In this document: in pieces, positions 35,232-44,070 of the stretch | Layout: each line of letters begins with the position of its first letter | Numbering within the stretch: position 1 is the stretch's first letter | Origin: an uncultured Acidobacteriia bacterium | GTDB lineage: Bacteria > Acidobacteriota > Terriglobia > Bryobacterales > Bryobacteraceae | Reading direction: 5' to 3' | Assembly (NCBI GenBank): GCA_903881085.1 | Contig: CAIRSA010000456.1 | Location: forward strand, 1 to 61,217 | DNA: 61,217 nt | The notes under the pieces: model-generated | Seen by the model: only the letters and a program-made list of their open reading frames with translations | Told to the model about the DNA's origin: nothing | Databases searched by the model: none | Program-made: the position numbers and the translations under genes

Positions 35232-36946
35232 TGATGCGGAGAGCGGTGCTCTGTTTTTTACCGGCCTTGATTGCCGGCAGCGCAACGGCAGCGCCGAAAC
35301 TCCGGCTGGTGCAAACGATCGCCGGACCGGCAACCATTGCAGTCGGATCGAATGGTCCCGCCTTGAACGTGGAAGCGTACAATGCCGGCGACGGCAATCT
35401 CAACCTGAGCGTCACGTCGAATCAGACGTGGGCCCAGGCGAGCGTGGGCGCTTCCAGGAACTGCTCACAGCGGGCCGGCACTTGCCTACCCATCAATTTC
35501 AATTTGCAAACATCGGCCCTGGCCAAGGGCACCTACACCGCAAGCGTGACGGTGCGCGATCCGAATGCGATTGACGCACCGCAAACCATTACCGTCATCG
35601 CGCAGATGGGAACCGCCGTACCTGACAGCGTCAATATGTATGTTTCGCCGAACGGTGGTACGGATTCCTATGGCTTCAGTACCAACAGCCTGCTTACAAA
35701 CGCAGTGACAACGCAAACCGGCGGAAGCTGGCTCTATTTCGGCCTGGAAGGCAACGGCAGCTTCCTCTTCGCCAAACCTTATTACATCTACGCAAAATAT
35801 CTTCCGGGCATGGCCGAGGGCACGTACAAGGGCACCTACACGACAAGTGGCTCGGCATTCAGCGCTGACAACAAGGCCGTGGCTGTTACGCTGCAGGTAA
35901 CATCGCAACCCATCGCACAAGTGGCGCCGTCCTCGCTGAGCGTGCGCGCCGCCCAAGGTGCGCCGAAACAGATTGCTTACATCGTGGCGTCGAATCGTGG
36001 GTCCGGCACCCTTGCTGTGAGCGGCGCAACCGGCACGGCTACATCGGGAAGCGGGTGGCTAAGCGTAACGCAGTCCGGCGGTTTAGTCACGGTTACCTGC
36101 GACCCGGGAACGCTGAGTCCGGGCGTCTATCAGGGCAACGTGGCTATCGCTTCGAATGCAGTCAACGGCACGCAGACTGTGCCTGTAACGTTTGATGTGG
36201 TTACTCCAACCGCTCCCATCGCGTCGTTCCAGGGAGTGCTCAACAACGGCATCTTCCAGGTTTCGGATACGCTGGCGGCCGGGGCCATTGCTGCGGCATT
36301 CGGCGAACAGTTCGTCAACGGCGACCCGGTCTCCGCAGCCACACTACCGCTTGGCACTTCGCTGGGTGGAGTGCGCGTGCTGGTTAACGATGTGCCCGCG
36401 CCGGTCTTTTATGCGAGCTACGGCCAGGTCAACTTCCTGATCCCATTTGAAACGGCTGCTGGCGACGCAGTCGTTAAAGTCGAACGCGCCGGTCAATTGG
36501 GCAACGGCGTCAGTGTTCCGGTTTCGCCCAGATCGCCGCGAATCCTTCGCCTCGGCATCGGCGATTACGGAATCATTGTAAACGGCGATGGATCATTCCC
36601 ACTACCCGCGACGCCTGGGTTAAACTCCCGGCCGGCGCGCGCGGGCGATACGCTGGTGATCTACGCCATCGGCTTGGGACAAACCACGCCTGCCGCACAA
36701 AATGGCGTGGCTGCTCCGTCGGGTCCGCTTGCCACTGTGCCTTCGGTCAACGTCGTATTCGGCGGCCAAACTTTTGACCGTGGCCTGCGACAAGCACCGC
36801 TCTTCGCCGGCTTGACACCTGGTTTCGTCGGTCTTTACCAGATCAATGTCACGGTCCCGGTGGGCGTCGAAATTGGCGACACCGTTCCGCTTTTTCTTGA
36901 CATTAACGGCCTGGCGAGCAATCGCGTTACCCTAGCAATCAAATGA
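35222..36946 (+). CDS. exported BACON-like protein with Solibacter-type C-terminal domain
   Basis: 574 residues. Signal peptide MGVVMRRAVLCFLPALIAGS, two or three Ig/BACON-like beta domains (about 25-325; SGWLSVTQSGG...YQGNVAIASNA), and a C-terminal domain of the TIGR03437 type (about 335-574: VSDTLAAGAIAAAFGEQF, YGQVNFLIPFE, GDTLVIYAIGLGQTTP, GLYQINVTVPVGV). AAGGGGG sits 7 bases before ATG 35222; the in-frame ATG at 35234 is an alternative. Position overlapping nuoA upstream and AlaX downstream (ATGA) implies translational coupling of three functionally unrelated genes. Exported; function unknown. Confidence 0.82.
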   Translation: MGVVMRRAVLCFLPALIAGSATAAPKLRLVQTIAGPATIAVGSNGPALNVEAYNAGDGNLNLSVTSNQTWAQASVGASRNCSQRAGTCLPINFNLQTSALAKGTYTASVTVRDPNAIDAPQTITVIAQMGTAVPDSVNMYVSPNGGTDSYGFSTNSLLTNAVTTQTGGSWLYFGLEGNGSFLFAKPYYIYAKYLPGMAEGTYKGTYTTSGSAFSADNKAVAVTLQVTSQPIAQVAPSSLSVRAAQGAPKQIAYIVASNRGSGTLAVSGATGTATSGSGWLSVTQSGGLVTVTCDPGTLSPGVYQGNVAIASNAVNGTQTVPVTFDVVTPTAPIASFQGVLNNGIFQVSDTLAAGAIAAAFGEQFVNGDPVSAATLPLGTSLGGVRVLVNDVPAPVFYASYGQVNFLIPFETAAGDAVVKVERAGQLGNGVSVPVSPRSPRILRLGIGDYGIIVNGDGSFPLPATPGLNSRPARAGDTLVIYAIGLGQTTPAAQNGVAAPSGPLATVPSVNVVFGGQTFDRGLRQAPLFAGLTPGFVGLYQINVTVPVGVEIGDTVPLFLDINGLASNRVTLAIK

Positions 36947-38109
36947 CCGAGCGGCTCTACTACGGCGACTCACTCCTCGCCGAATTCGATGCAACCGTGG
37001 CGGAGGCCTCATCGGATGGCCTGCGTCTCTACCTGGACCGCACGGCCTTCTACCCGGCTTCGGGCGGACAGCCATTCGACCTCGGCACAATAAATGATGC
37101 GAGGGTTGTCGATGTCATTGACGAGGGTGGGCGCATTGTTCACGTTCTTGCCTCGCCGGTATCGGCCTCTACCGTCCATTGCCGTATCGATATGGCCCGC
37201 CGCCGCGACCACACGCAGCAGCACACCGGCCAGCATCTGCTTTCAGCCGTGTTTGCCGAAATGCGTGGCATCCAGACAGTCAGCTTTCACATGGGGGCGG
37301 AGTCATCTACCATCGACCTGAACGTGTCTTCGCTTGACGCCGCCACCATTGCCGCGGTTGAGCGGCGCGCCAATGAAGCGGTGATGGAGAATCGTTCCGT
37401 TACCGTATCGTATCAGGACGCAGCCGAAACCACCGATCTGCGCAAGGCTTCCGATCGCGACGGAACGCTGCGCATCGTCTCGATCGATGGGCTCGACCGC
37501 AGCGCCTGCGGCGGCACGCACGTCCGGTCGACCGGCGAAATCGGGCCGATTCAAATCCGCAAGCTCGATAAGATTCGCGGCATCGTGCGCATTGAATTTT
37601 TGTGCGGCCTGCGCTGCGTGGCGCGGGCGCGAGCGGATTTCGAGGCCATATCGCAAATCGCCCGTAGTTTTTCGTCTCCCCTCGACGACACGCCGGCACT
37701 CACCGCTGCGCTCATCGAACGCTCGAAAGACGCCGACAAGTCTGCCTCGAAATTGGCTAACGAACTGGCCCAATACAAAGGCCGCGAGCTCTATCAGCAA
37801 ACGGAACCATCGCCCGACGGCCTGCGCCGCCACTACCGCGAGTTGGAAAAAGGCCCCGCCGGTGACGACGTGCGCGCGCTGGCGCAAAGCTTCGTTGCCA
37901 ATCCGAAGGCGGTGTTCATCGTAGTGACTAACGATCCACCCGCAGCGCTGCTCGCCGCTTCAGCAGACTCCGGCATCCATGCGGGCAACGTCATCAAGGC
38001 AGCAGTAACAGCGCTTGGAGGCCGCGGGGGCGGCAGTCCGCAGATGGGCCAGGGTAGCATTCCGAATGCGTCTGACCTGCCAAAACTGAAGGGTTCTCTC
38101 AAAGGGTAG
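36943..38109 (+). CDS. AlaX-like alanyl-tRNA editing protein with DHHA1 domain
   Basis: 388 residues. The N-terminal beta-barrel and editing core resemble AlaRS/AlaX: FYPASGGQPFDLG, zinc ligands H94 and H98 in QQHTGQH, and C189/H193 in SACGGTH. The C-terminal part (about 260-388) is a DHHA1 domain ending in the glycine-rich GGRGGGSPQMGQGS typical of alanyl-tRNA synthetases. No aminoacylation domain is present, so this is a free-standing deacylase of AlaX-II type that hydrolyses mischarged Ser- or Gly-tRNA(Ala). It overlaps the preceding gene by ATGA. The stop codon touches hairpin R4. Confidence 0.9.
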   Translation: MTERLYYGDSLLAEFDATVAEASSDGLRLYLDRTAFYPASGGQPFDLGTINDARVVDVIDEGGRIVHVLASPVSASTVHCRIDMARRRDHTQQHTGQHLLSAVFAEMRGIQTVSFHMGAESSTIDLNVSSLDAATIAAVERRANEAVMENRSVTVSYQDAAETTDLRKASDRDGTLRIVSIDGLDRSACGGTHVRSTGEIGPIQIRKLDKIRGIVRIEFLCGLRCVARARADFEAISQIARSFSSPLDDTPALTAALIERSKDADKSASKLANELAQYKGRELYQQTEPSPDGLRRHYRELEKGPAGDDVRALAQSFVANPKAVFIVVTNDPPAALLAASADSGIHAGNVIKAAVTALGGRGGGSPQMGQGSIPNASDLPKLKGSLKG

Positions 38110-38129
38110 GACTGGCGATCCGCCTGTCC
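38109..38129 (+). terminator. hairpin R4 at convergent gene junction, copy 2
   Basis: GGACTGGCG-ATC-CGCCTGTCC forms a 9-bp stem with one mismatch and begins at the last base of the AlaX-like stop codon, five bases from the end of the convergent SGNH-like gene. Flanking GGGTAGG matches copy 1 on the other strand. Confidence 0.55.
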
Positions 38130-38134
38130 AAAAA

Positions 38135-39184
38135 CTAATTCAAAAACCAACCCCTCGCCGTCTCGTCCGTCTTCAAAAACCCAAGCAACATCTTCCCCAC
38201 CTTCACCTGCCCGGCAGGCGAAGGATGCGTGCCATCCGCACCCAGATCCTCACGCGTAAAAACCAAGCCATCCTTGCGGCCCTTCACGCCATCGGTCCAC
38301 AGGTAAGGCCCCCATGCGAGCCACGGCATCTTGTCATAAGCCAGTTCCGCATCGCCCGAGATCTGCCGCGCGATAATCCACTTCGGCGCGAACGCCGTCT
38401 CATACGCGTGCGGCTCCGGATTCAGCGGCGACGCGGCGAAACCCGCATAAATACGGCTCGAAAAGTACACGATACGCAGATTGGGGAATTTGTCGCGCAC
38501 GTTGTGCAGCGTCTTCACGATGTCGTCCTCCAGCTTCTTCGCCTCCGCCGGAAACGGGCGCGTCGGCCCTGCATTGGCCTGCTTCAACCACACCACCTGT
38601 ACCTGCTTTGCGGTCACGCCGGCCTTTGCAAATCTGTCCTCATCCACTTTCCAATAGTTAGCATTGGGATTCGCCGTCACAGCTGCGGTCTGACCGCCCT
38701 GCGCGCCATCCACAATCACGAGACTCGGATTCAATCCCTTTTCCTGATCGGCCAGCTTCTTAAAGGCCGAAAACTCCATCGTCGTATTCGACATGCCCAA
38801 CGACAACAGCACGATCTTGCCATCGATCGGAGTAATCTTCGCGGCGGCAGCAAGCCCCGCTTTGCGATGCGCTGCAGGCGCCACATTCACGCCACCCGGA
38901 TACAGCCCGCCGGTTTCGCCCTTGTACTTCCCCGCCCCGAGATCAGTGAGCGCGATCACGCCAAGTGACTCGTGCGGAGGATTGTCCTTCGCATAATCGG
39001 CCAACCGCTTCGCCTGCTGCTCCTTGCGCTGCGCCATCACCCGCTGTGCAAACTGCCGCTCTTCGGCAGTCACCTCGCCGCCATTGGCGCGCTTTTGCAG
39101 GATCTCCTGCACCCGCTTCTCGTCGGCCGATTGTTGGCCATGCAGGGCCAACACCAGCATCATTGCCGCAATTATCCTCTTCAT
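38135..39184 (-). CDS. exported SGNH/GDSL-hydrolase-like protein
   Basis: 349 residues. Signal peptide MKRIIAAMMLVLALHGQQ, then a charged helical segment (about 20-65). The central domain has a possible block-I serine in LLSLGMSNTTMEF, VDGAQGGQTA, and a C-terminal DGTHPSPAGQVKVGKMLLGF that matches the catalytic DxxH block V of SGNH hydrolases. Probably a periplasmic esterase acting on acylated sugars or similar; the exact catalytic serine is uncertain. It overlaps the upstream enolase-superfamily gene by ATGA, so the two are co-translated. Confidence 0.65.
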   Translation of the reverse strand: MKRIIAAMMLVLALHGQQSADEKRVQEILQKRANGGEVTAEERQFAQRVMAQRKEQQAKRLADYAKDNPPHESLGVIALTDLGAGKYKGETGGLYPGGVNVAPAAHRKAGLAAAAKITPIDGKIVLLSLGMSNTTMEFSAFKKLADQEKGLNPSLVIVDGAQGGQTAAVTANPNANYWKVDEDRFAKAGVTAKQVQVVWLKQANAGPTRPFPAEAKKLEDDIVKTLHNVRDKFPNLRIVYFSSRIYAGFAASPLNPEPHAYETAFAPKWIIARQISGDAELAYDKMPWLAWGPYLWTDGVKGRKDGLVFTREDLGADGTHPSPAGQVKVGKMLLGFLKTDETARGWFLN

Positions 39185-40473
39185 GGAGTCACTACCGTTC
39201 CATCCTGCGAGCGATCCGTCGGATACGCGCCGCCGAGTCTTGCCTCTGTAATCGGATACTTCGCCGCCAGTTCTTCGTTGATATCCAGCCCCAAGCCTGG
39301 CTTGCCGCTGCCGTACATGAAGCCCTTGCGGATCTCAGCCATCCCCGGAAACATCTCGTGCACAACTGGAGGAAAGTGATTCTCCTCCTGCACGCCGAAC
39401 GCACTGCTCGAAAGGTCGACGTGATACGCCGCCAATTGGTTCACCGGATCGTTCTCGCCGCCTTCCTGAAACGCCGTCTTCACGCCGAACACTTCGCACA
39501 TCGTGGCCAGCTTCTTGGTCGGCGTGATCCCGCCGATCGCCGTTACGCGGCAGCGCACGAAGTCAATCAAACGCTCGGACACCAGCGGATAATACTCCGC
39601 CGGATTCGAGAACACTTCGCCCACCGCTTGCGGGGTCGCGCACGCGCGCCTCACTTCCCTGTACCAGGCCAGCCGCTCCGGGCTCAACAAATCCTCCACG
39701 AAATACATGTGGAACGGCTCCATCTTCTTCGAAAACAGAATCGCATTCGAGCCGCTCAAGTGCGAGTGCACATCGTGCAGCAGCTTCGGCGCCATGCCGA
39801 CTTTCGACCGCACGTAATCAAACACCGGCGGAATCGTCTCTACGTACAAGTCCTCATCGAACGCCGATCCCGTATAGCCGCCCTCAGCGCGCACGCCTTC
39901 GTTCGCCTTCAGGAATCCGCCCCCGCCATACCCCGAACCATATTGCACGCGGATGTGACGGAAGCCGCTCTCCATCGACTTGGCGACGGCTTCGGCGGCC
40001 TCTTCTTTCGTGCGCCCGCCTACGTGGTCGTAGCAGGCGACGGCATCGTGCGCCTTGCCGCCCAGCATCTCGTAAATAGGCATGCCCGCACGCTTGCCCT
40101 TGATGTCCCACAACGCCTCGTCCATTGCGCCCAGCACTTTGTTATTCACCGGTCCGTTGCGCCAGTAAGTTTTGAAATGCGCGCTCTGCCACAGGTCCTC
40201 GATGCGGTCTGGATCCTTGCCGATGAGCCACGGCTTCAAGTGCTTTTCCAGCGCCGCGGCCACGGCGAAGGTCTGAAACATATCGTTTGCCGACCCGATG
40301 CCGTAAAGCCCGGGCTCACTCGTTATGATCTTCAGAAACAGCCAGCGATAGCGCCCGCCCGCGCTGGTTGGAATCACCTTCACATCTTTGATCGTCAACG
40401 GCGGCAGGCCATTCATACGGCTTGCCAATGCCGGCGCCAGCGCCACGGTCTTTAGAAAGTTTCTGCGGTCCAT
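39181..40473 (-). CDS. enolase-superfamily sugar acid dehydratase-like protein (mandelate racemase/muconate lactonizing group)
   Basis: 430 residues. It begins with MDRRNFLKTVALAPALAS, a Tat-type leader (RRNFLK). The enolase N-terminal capping domain and TIM barrel are clear: KVLGAMDEALWDIKGKRAGM, KLLHDVHSHLSGSNA (D-x-H metal/acid site), YFVEDLL, AVGEVF and CRVTAIGGITPTKKLA. The HDVHSH arrangement is like mannonate/gluconate dehydratases and RspA-type proteins rather than mandelate racemase itself. A Tat leader on an enolase-superfamily enzyme suggests periplasmic action. GGAGAC lies before the ATG. Coupled to the SGNH-like gene. Confidence 0.82.
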   Translation of the reverse strand: MDRRNFLKTVALAPALASRMNGLPPLTIKDVKVIPTSAGGRYRWLFLKIITSEPGLYGIGSANDMFQTFAVAAALEKHLKPWLIGKDPDRIEDLWQSAHFKTYWRNGPVNNKVLGAMDEALWDIKGKRAGMPIYEMLGGKAHDAVACYDHVGGRTKEEAAEAVAKSMESGFRHIRVQYGSGYGGGGFLKANEGVRAEGGYTGSAFDEDLYVETIPPVFDYVRSKVGMAPKLLHDVHSHLSGSNAILFSKKMEPFHMYFVEDLLSPERLAWYREVRRACATPQAVGEVFSNPAEYYPLVSERLIDFVRCRVTAIGGITPTKKLATMCEVFGVKTAFQEGGENDPVNQLAAYHVDLSSSAFGVQEENHFPPVVHEMFPGMAEIRKGFMYGSGKPGLGLDINEELAAKYPITEARLGGAYPTDRSQDGTVVTP

Positions 40474-40755
40474 CTTGTCTCCAAATCTTTTTTGCGATGC
40501 AACGGTGACGAGAATATCACAGCTTCAATTGCCTTGACAGGTCAGCAGTTTTTTCAGCTGGTCAGTGGCCACGTGATGCTCGTAAATACTTTCGCCGAAG
40601 AATTTCAGTTGGGACATCACCGAATCATGCGCAATGCTGTTTGTGACATTGGTGGTCCCGTCAGATTGACGAACCAATCAATCACACCCGACGCAATCGA
40701 AGCGACTATCCATACTGGAAATCCGCCGCAAGTTCGATAAGATGGTTGTTCATTC

Positions 40756-42132
40756 ATGCGCAGGTACCTTCCAATCATTATCGCCACTCTCTCCATCTCC
40801 GCTGCTTCGGCGGCGGACGAATGGATCTCCCTCTTCGACGGCAAGACGCTGAAGGGCTGGCGCGTCGCCGCGCAACCGGAAGACGAGAAGAAGGGCTTCT
40901 GGAAAGTGGAAGACGGCGTCATCACCTGCGACTCCCGCGGACGCAAAGACCACAACTACGTCTGGCTGCTCAACAATCGCGAGCTCTACGACTTCGATCT
41001 TAAATTGAAAGTGCGCAGCTTCCGCGAATCCTCTGGCAACTCCGGCGTACAGATCCGCAGCCACTATGACCAGGACAACTTCGTGATGGATGGGCCTCAA
41101 GTCGACATCCATCCGCCCGCGCCGTTCCGCACCGGCCTGATCTACGACGAGACTCGCGGTGCGCGCCACTGGATCTTCCCCAATCTGCCCGATTCAAAGA
41201 TCGAGCCCGCGCAAGGCCCGAAAGATTTCAAGTGGAAACACGCCGACGAGGGGGATGGCTGGAATGACATGTTGATCGAATGCCGCGGCACGAAGATCGC
41301 AACCACCGTCAATGGAATCCGCATCGCCGATTACGACGGCCAGACCGTCTTCAACGACGACACGCACAAGATCCGCAACTCCGGCATCCATGGCAACATC
41401 GCACTCCAGCTTCACAACCGCGATGAACTGTACATCCAATTCAAAGATATCTATCTGAAGAATGCACCCGATCCGCTGCCACAGCGTATAGCACCTGCCA
41501 CGGTGAGCAAAGCCCCATCCGATGCGATCGTGCTGTTCGACGGAAAGGATCTTTCGGAATGGAGCCAGCGAGATGGAACGTTGGACGGCTGGACGATAGA
41601 GAATGGCATACTGTTGAATACCGCGGTGCGCAAGGAGGGAGAGCAAAGAAGGGACTTCGATCTTTATTCCAAACGCAAATTCGGCAGCGCCCAGGTGCAC
41701 CTGGAATACAACATTCCGAACATGCCCGAATCGAGCGGCCAGGGAAAGGGCAACAGTGGCGTGAAGCTCCAGACCCGCTACGAAATTCAGATCCTCGATT
41801 CCATCGACAACCCGACATATCCGCATGGCACCAATGCGTCGCTGTACAACTTCTTTCCGCCGTTAGTGAATGCTTCTGCCCTGCCCGGCGAATGGCAGAC
41901 CTTCGACATCGTCTTCCATCAGCCAAAGTGCATCAATAACAAACTGGTGGAAGCGGGCCGCCTGACGCTGTTGCACAACGGAGTGTTGGTGCAGGATCAC
42001 GTCCCCGTTGTCCCGCGCCGCGGCTGCCCCGAAGGCCCGGACAAGCTGCTATTGCAGGCGCACTTCCATCCCAATGCGAAGCTCACGCCGATGAAGTTCC
42101 GCAACATCTGGCTTCGCCCGATTGAGAAATAA
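40756..42132 (+). CDS. exported tandem DUF1080 (3-keto-disaccharide hydrolase-like) protein
   Basis: 458 residues. Signal peptide MRRYLPIIIATLSISAASA. Two DUF1080 jelly-roll domains: the first (about 22-235) opens with EWISLFDGKTLKGWRV and contains NSGVQIRSHY, the second (about 258-455) opens with IVLFDGKDLSEWSQRDG and contains NSGVKLQTRYEIQILDS. DUF1080 proteins are lectin-like and include 3-keto-glycoside hydrolases. Probably periplasmic binding or hydrolysis of sugars. It is divergent from the enolase-superfamily/SGNH pair across a 282-bp region (40474-40755) where no gene is seen. Confidence 0.85.
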   Translation: MRRYLPIIIATLSISAASAADEWISLFDGKTLKGWRVAAQPEDEKKGFWKVEDGVITCDSRGRKDHNYVWLLNNRELYDFDLKLKVRSFRESSGNSGVQIRSHYDQDNFVMDGPQVDIHPPAPFRTGLIYDETRGARHWIFPNLPDSKIEPAQGPKDFKWKHADEGDGWNDMLIECRGTKIATTVNGIRIADYDGQTVFNDDTHKIRNSGIHGNIALQLHNRDELYIQFKDIYLKNAPDPLPQRIAPATVSKAPSDAIVLFDGKDLSEWSQRDGTLDGWTIENGILLNTAVRKEGEQRRDFDLYSKRKFGSAQVHLEYNIPNMPESSGQGKGNSGVKLQTRYEIQILDSIDNPTYPHGTNASLYNFFPPLVNASALPGEWQTFDIVFHQPKCINNKLVEAGRLTLLHNGVLVQDHVPVVPRRGCPEGPDKLLLQAHFHPNAKLTPMKFRNIWLRPIEK

Positions 42133-42143
42133 GGGGAGAGTTT

Positions 42144-42371
42144 TTAGGCGAATTCGTAAACCGGCGTTTCTATTATCCTAGCAGGCGGATCGTGTTGCCA
42201 GACCGTTTTCTGGAGCCGCTCAACCACATCCGGCGTGAGCGAAACTTCCCCACAGCGGTCACACACATCCGCCGGAACATGATCAACCAGGATCAGACCT
42301 TCCGGAGTGGACAGGGTGTAGCGGATAAGCTGACGGCGACGTTCACCAACGGAACATACCTCACAAATCAC
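42144..42371 (-). CDS. YgiT-type zinc finger antitoxin-like protein
   Basis: 75 residues with two CxxC pairs (CEVC at the N-terminus, CDRC near residue 37) and a downstream helix, the layout of the YgiT/MqsA N-terminal zinc finger. Start is GTG 42371, fixed by GAGGAGG seven bases upstream and by the GTGA overlap with the stop of the DUF4258 gene; a longer frame from ATG 42401 is less likely because it overlaps by 34 bases. Genes of this kind are the antitoxin half of toxin-antitoxin-like pairs. Confidence 0.75.
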   Translation of the reverse strand: MICEVCSVGERRRQLIRYTLSTPEGLILVDHVPADVCDRCGEVSLTPDVVERLQKTVWQHDPPARIIETPVYEFA

Positions 42372-42676
42372 TTTGGCCTCCTCTCTCGAAACTCGGTCCA
42401 TTCATCAGGATCCGGTTCATACACGGTGATGATCTTAATCAGAATCCTAGCCGGATGGGTGCATTGAATGTGCAAGGGCCTGCGTTTAGCAGTGTACCCC
42501 AAAATCAAGCAACTCGGTCCATACTTATCACTCGGATAGTTCTCTACCAGTATCCCATTTCGCATAGCTTCTTCGATCTCTCTTCGAGATATCTGGCGCA
42601 AGAAGCTCTGATCCGCCGCATGGAGCGAGAACTCGTATTGAGCTTGCCCGACTTTGCGACGGATCTCTTCGATCAT
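42368..42676 (-). CDS. DUF4258 family toxin-like protein
   Basis: 102 residues. The pattern YEFSLHAADQSFLRQISRRE, then EAMRNGILVENYPSDKYGPS, LILGYTAKRRPLHIQC and ITVYEPDPDEW is that of DUF4258, a RelE-fold-like family often encoded next to YgiT-type zinc fingers. Probably an RNA-targeting toxin or its relative. It precedes its partner gene, with a GTGA overlap. Confidence 0.75.
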   Translation of the reverse strand: MIEEIRRKVGQAQYEFSLHAADQSFLRQISRREIEEAMRNGILVENYPSDKYGPSCLILGYTAKRRPLHIQCTHPARILIKIITVYEPDPDEWTEFRERRPK

Positions 42677-42719
42677 TCGAAAGTATCTTTTCTGACGTAG
42701 AAGGTTGGCTGGTCGCGGC

Positions 42720-44066
42720 CTAAACCCGGCCGAAAATCGAATCGCTCAATGTACCGGTAGAATCCGAGAAGCTCTCTTCCTGAATCCCCAGCGACCGCAG
42801 AATGCTCAGATGGACGTTCGACATGCGCATCTCGCCTTTGGCCTTCCAATACTGCCCGTGCTTCAGGCCCATATTCGCGCCGCCTGCGATCAACGTCGGC
42901 AGGTTCCGCGAAGTATGCGTGGTGCTCGCGCCGCTGCCGAACATCACAATCGTGTTGTCCAACACCGCGCCATTGCGATCCTGATAGCCATTCAGCTTGT
43001 CCAGGAAATGCGCGATCTGTTTGCTCAGGAATAGATCGTACTTGGCGAAGTTCGTCTGACCTTCTTTGTCCGAAGCATGTGACAGATTGTGGTGCGTCTT
43101 TGACAGCCCCAACTTCAGCGGGAACGTATCGCTGATGCCCATGCCGTCTTCGCGGTTCAACATGAACGTAATGGTGCGCGTGATGTCCGCGTCGAATGCA
43201 AGCGCCATCAAGTCGAACATATTGCGGTAATACTCGCCCGGTTCGCCTTCCGTATTCGATTCCAGATTCAGATGCGCGTAGTCCTGCTTCTTCAGTGGAA
43301 TGTCGATCCATTTCTCCGAAGCCACGAGCCTCTGTTCCACTTCGTTCAACGAAGTCAGATACTGATCCATTCGCTCGCGGTCGCTCTTGCCCAACTGCTT
43401 ATCTAGCGACTTCGCATTCTCCGCCACCGCATCCACCAGCTTGATGCGCTGTTGCAGCTTCGCGCGTTCTTCCTGCAATGAACCGCGATCGCCACGGAAC
43501 AGGCGGTCAAAGATGCGCCGCGGATTGTTCTCCGCGGGAATCGGGCGTCCGTCCAGACTGTACGAAATCGTGCCGGTGCGCGAGAGATAACCGGTGCCCG
43601 CATCGATCGACAACACCAGCGAGGGCCTCCTGCAGAACTGTTTCGTATGCAGCGCGACCACCTGGTCCAGGCCGGCGGAATTGTACGAGCCGGGCTTCGG
43701 ATTGTGCAGAGGCGCACCAGTCAGCCACATATCGGAGCATGTGTGCGGATCGGCCTTCGGCCCGCTCGGGTGATACAGGCCGCCCATGAAGCTGAGCTTC
43801 TGGCGAAACGGCCGCAACGGTTCCGTCGAGGTACCGAACTCCCACTGTCCGTCTTTTTCCTTGCGCGGGAACCAGCTCCATTCATCGATCGCATGATCGG
43901 TCTTAGGCAGGGACATCCCATTGGCGGTGTAGATAGCGCAGAAGCGGCGCGGAGTCTCATCCGTCACCTTGGCGCCCATGGCGTTCAGCACAGGCAGCGC
44001 CATGCTCACGCCGCCAATGCCTTTCAGGAAAGCACGTCGATCGATTCGAAATGTCATCTTCTGCAT
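42720..44066 (-). CDS. DUF1552 domain protein with Tat-type leader
   Basis: 448 residues. Starts MQKMTFRIDRRAFLKGIGG, a Tat leader (RRAFLKG), then the DUF1552 domain over nearly the whole length (FCAIYTANGMSLPKTDHAIDEWSW, SDMWLTGAPLHNPKPGSYNSAGLDQVVA, HHNLSHASDKEGQTNFAKYD, NTIVMFGSGAS). DUF1552 is related to DUF1501 and the alkaline-phosphatase-like fold; its reaction is not established. It is always found next to DUF1592-type cytochromes and is coupled here: GGAGAA within the end of the previous gene serves as RBS, gap four bases. Periplasmic. Confidence 0.9.
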   Translation of the reverse strand: MQKMTFRIDRRAFLKGIGGVSMALPVLNAMGAKVTDETPRRFCAIYTANGMSLPKTDHAIDEWSWFPRKEKDGQWEFGTSTEPLRPFRQKLSFMGGLYHPSGPKADPHTCSDMWLTGAPLHNPKPGSYNSAGLDQVVALHTKQFCRRPSLVLSIDAGTGYLSRTGTISYSLDGRPIPAENNPRRIFDRLFRGDRGSLQEERAKLQQRIKLVDAVAENAKSLDKQLGKSDRERMDQYLTSLNEVEQRLVASEKWIDIPLKKQDYAHLNLESNTEGEPGEYYRNMFDLMALAFDADITRTITFMLNREDGMGISDTFPLKLGLSKTHHNLSHASDKEGQTNFAKYDLFLSKQIAHFLDKLNGYQDRNGAVLDNTIVMFGSGASTTHTSRNLPTLIAGGANMGLKHGQYWKAKGEMRMSNVHLSILRSLGIQEESFSDSTGTLSDSIFGRV

Positions 44067-44070
44067 TATA

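Noticed and set aside
38965..40455. Long open frame on the plus strand (496 codons) opposite the enolase-superfamily gene
   Set aside because: The minus-strand product has clear enolase motifs and leader; the plus frame has none.
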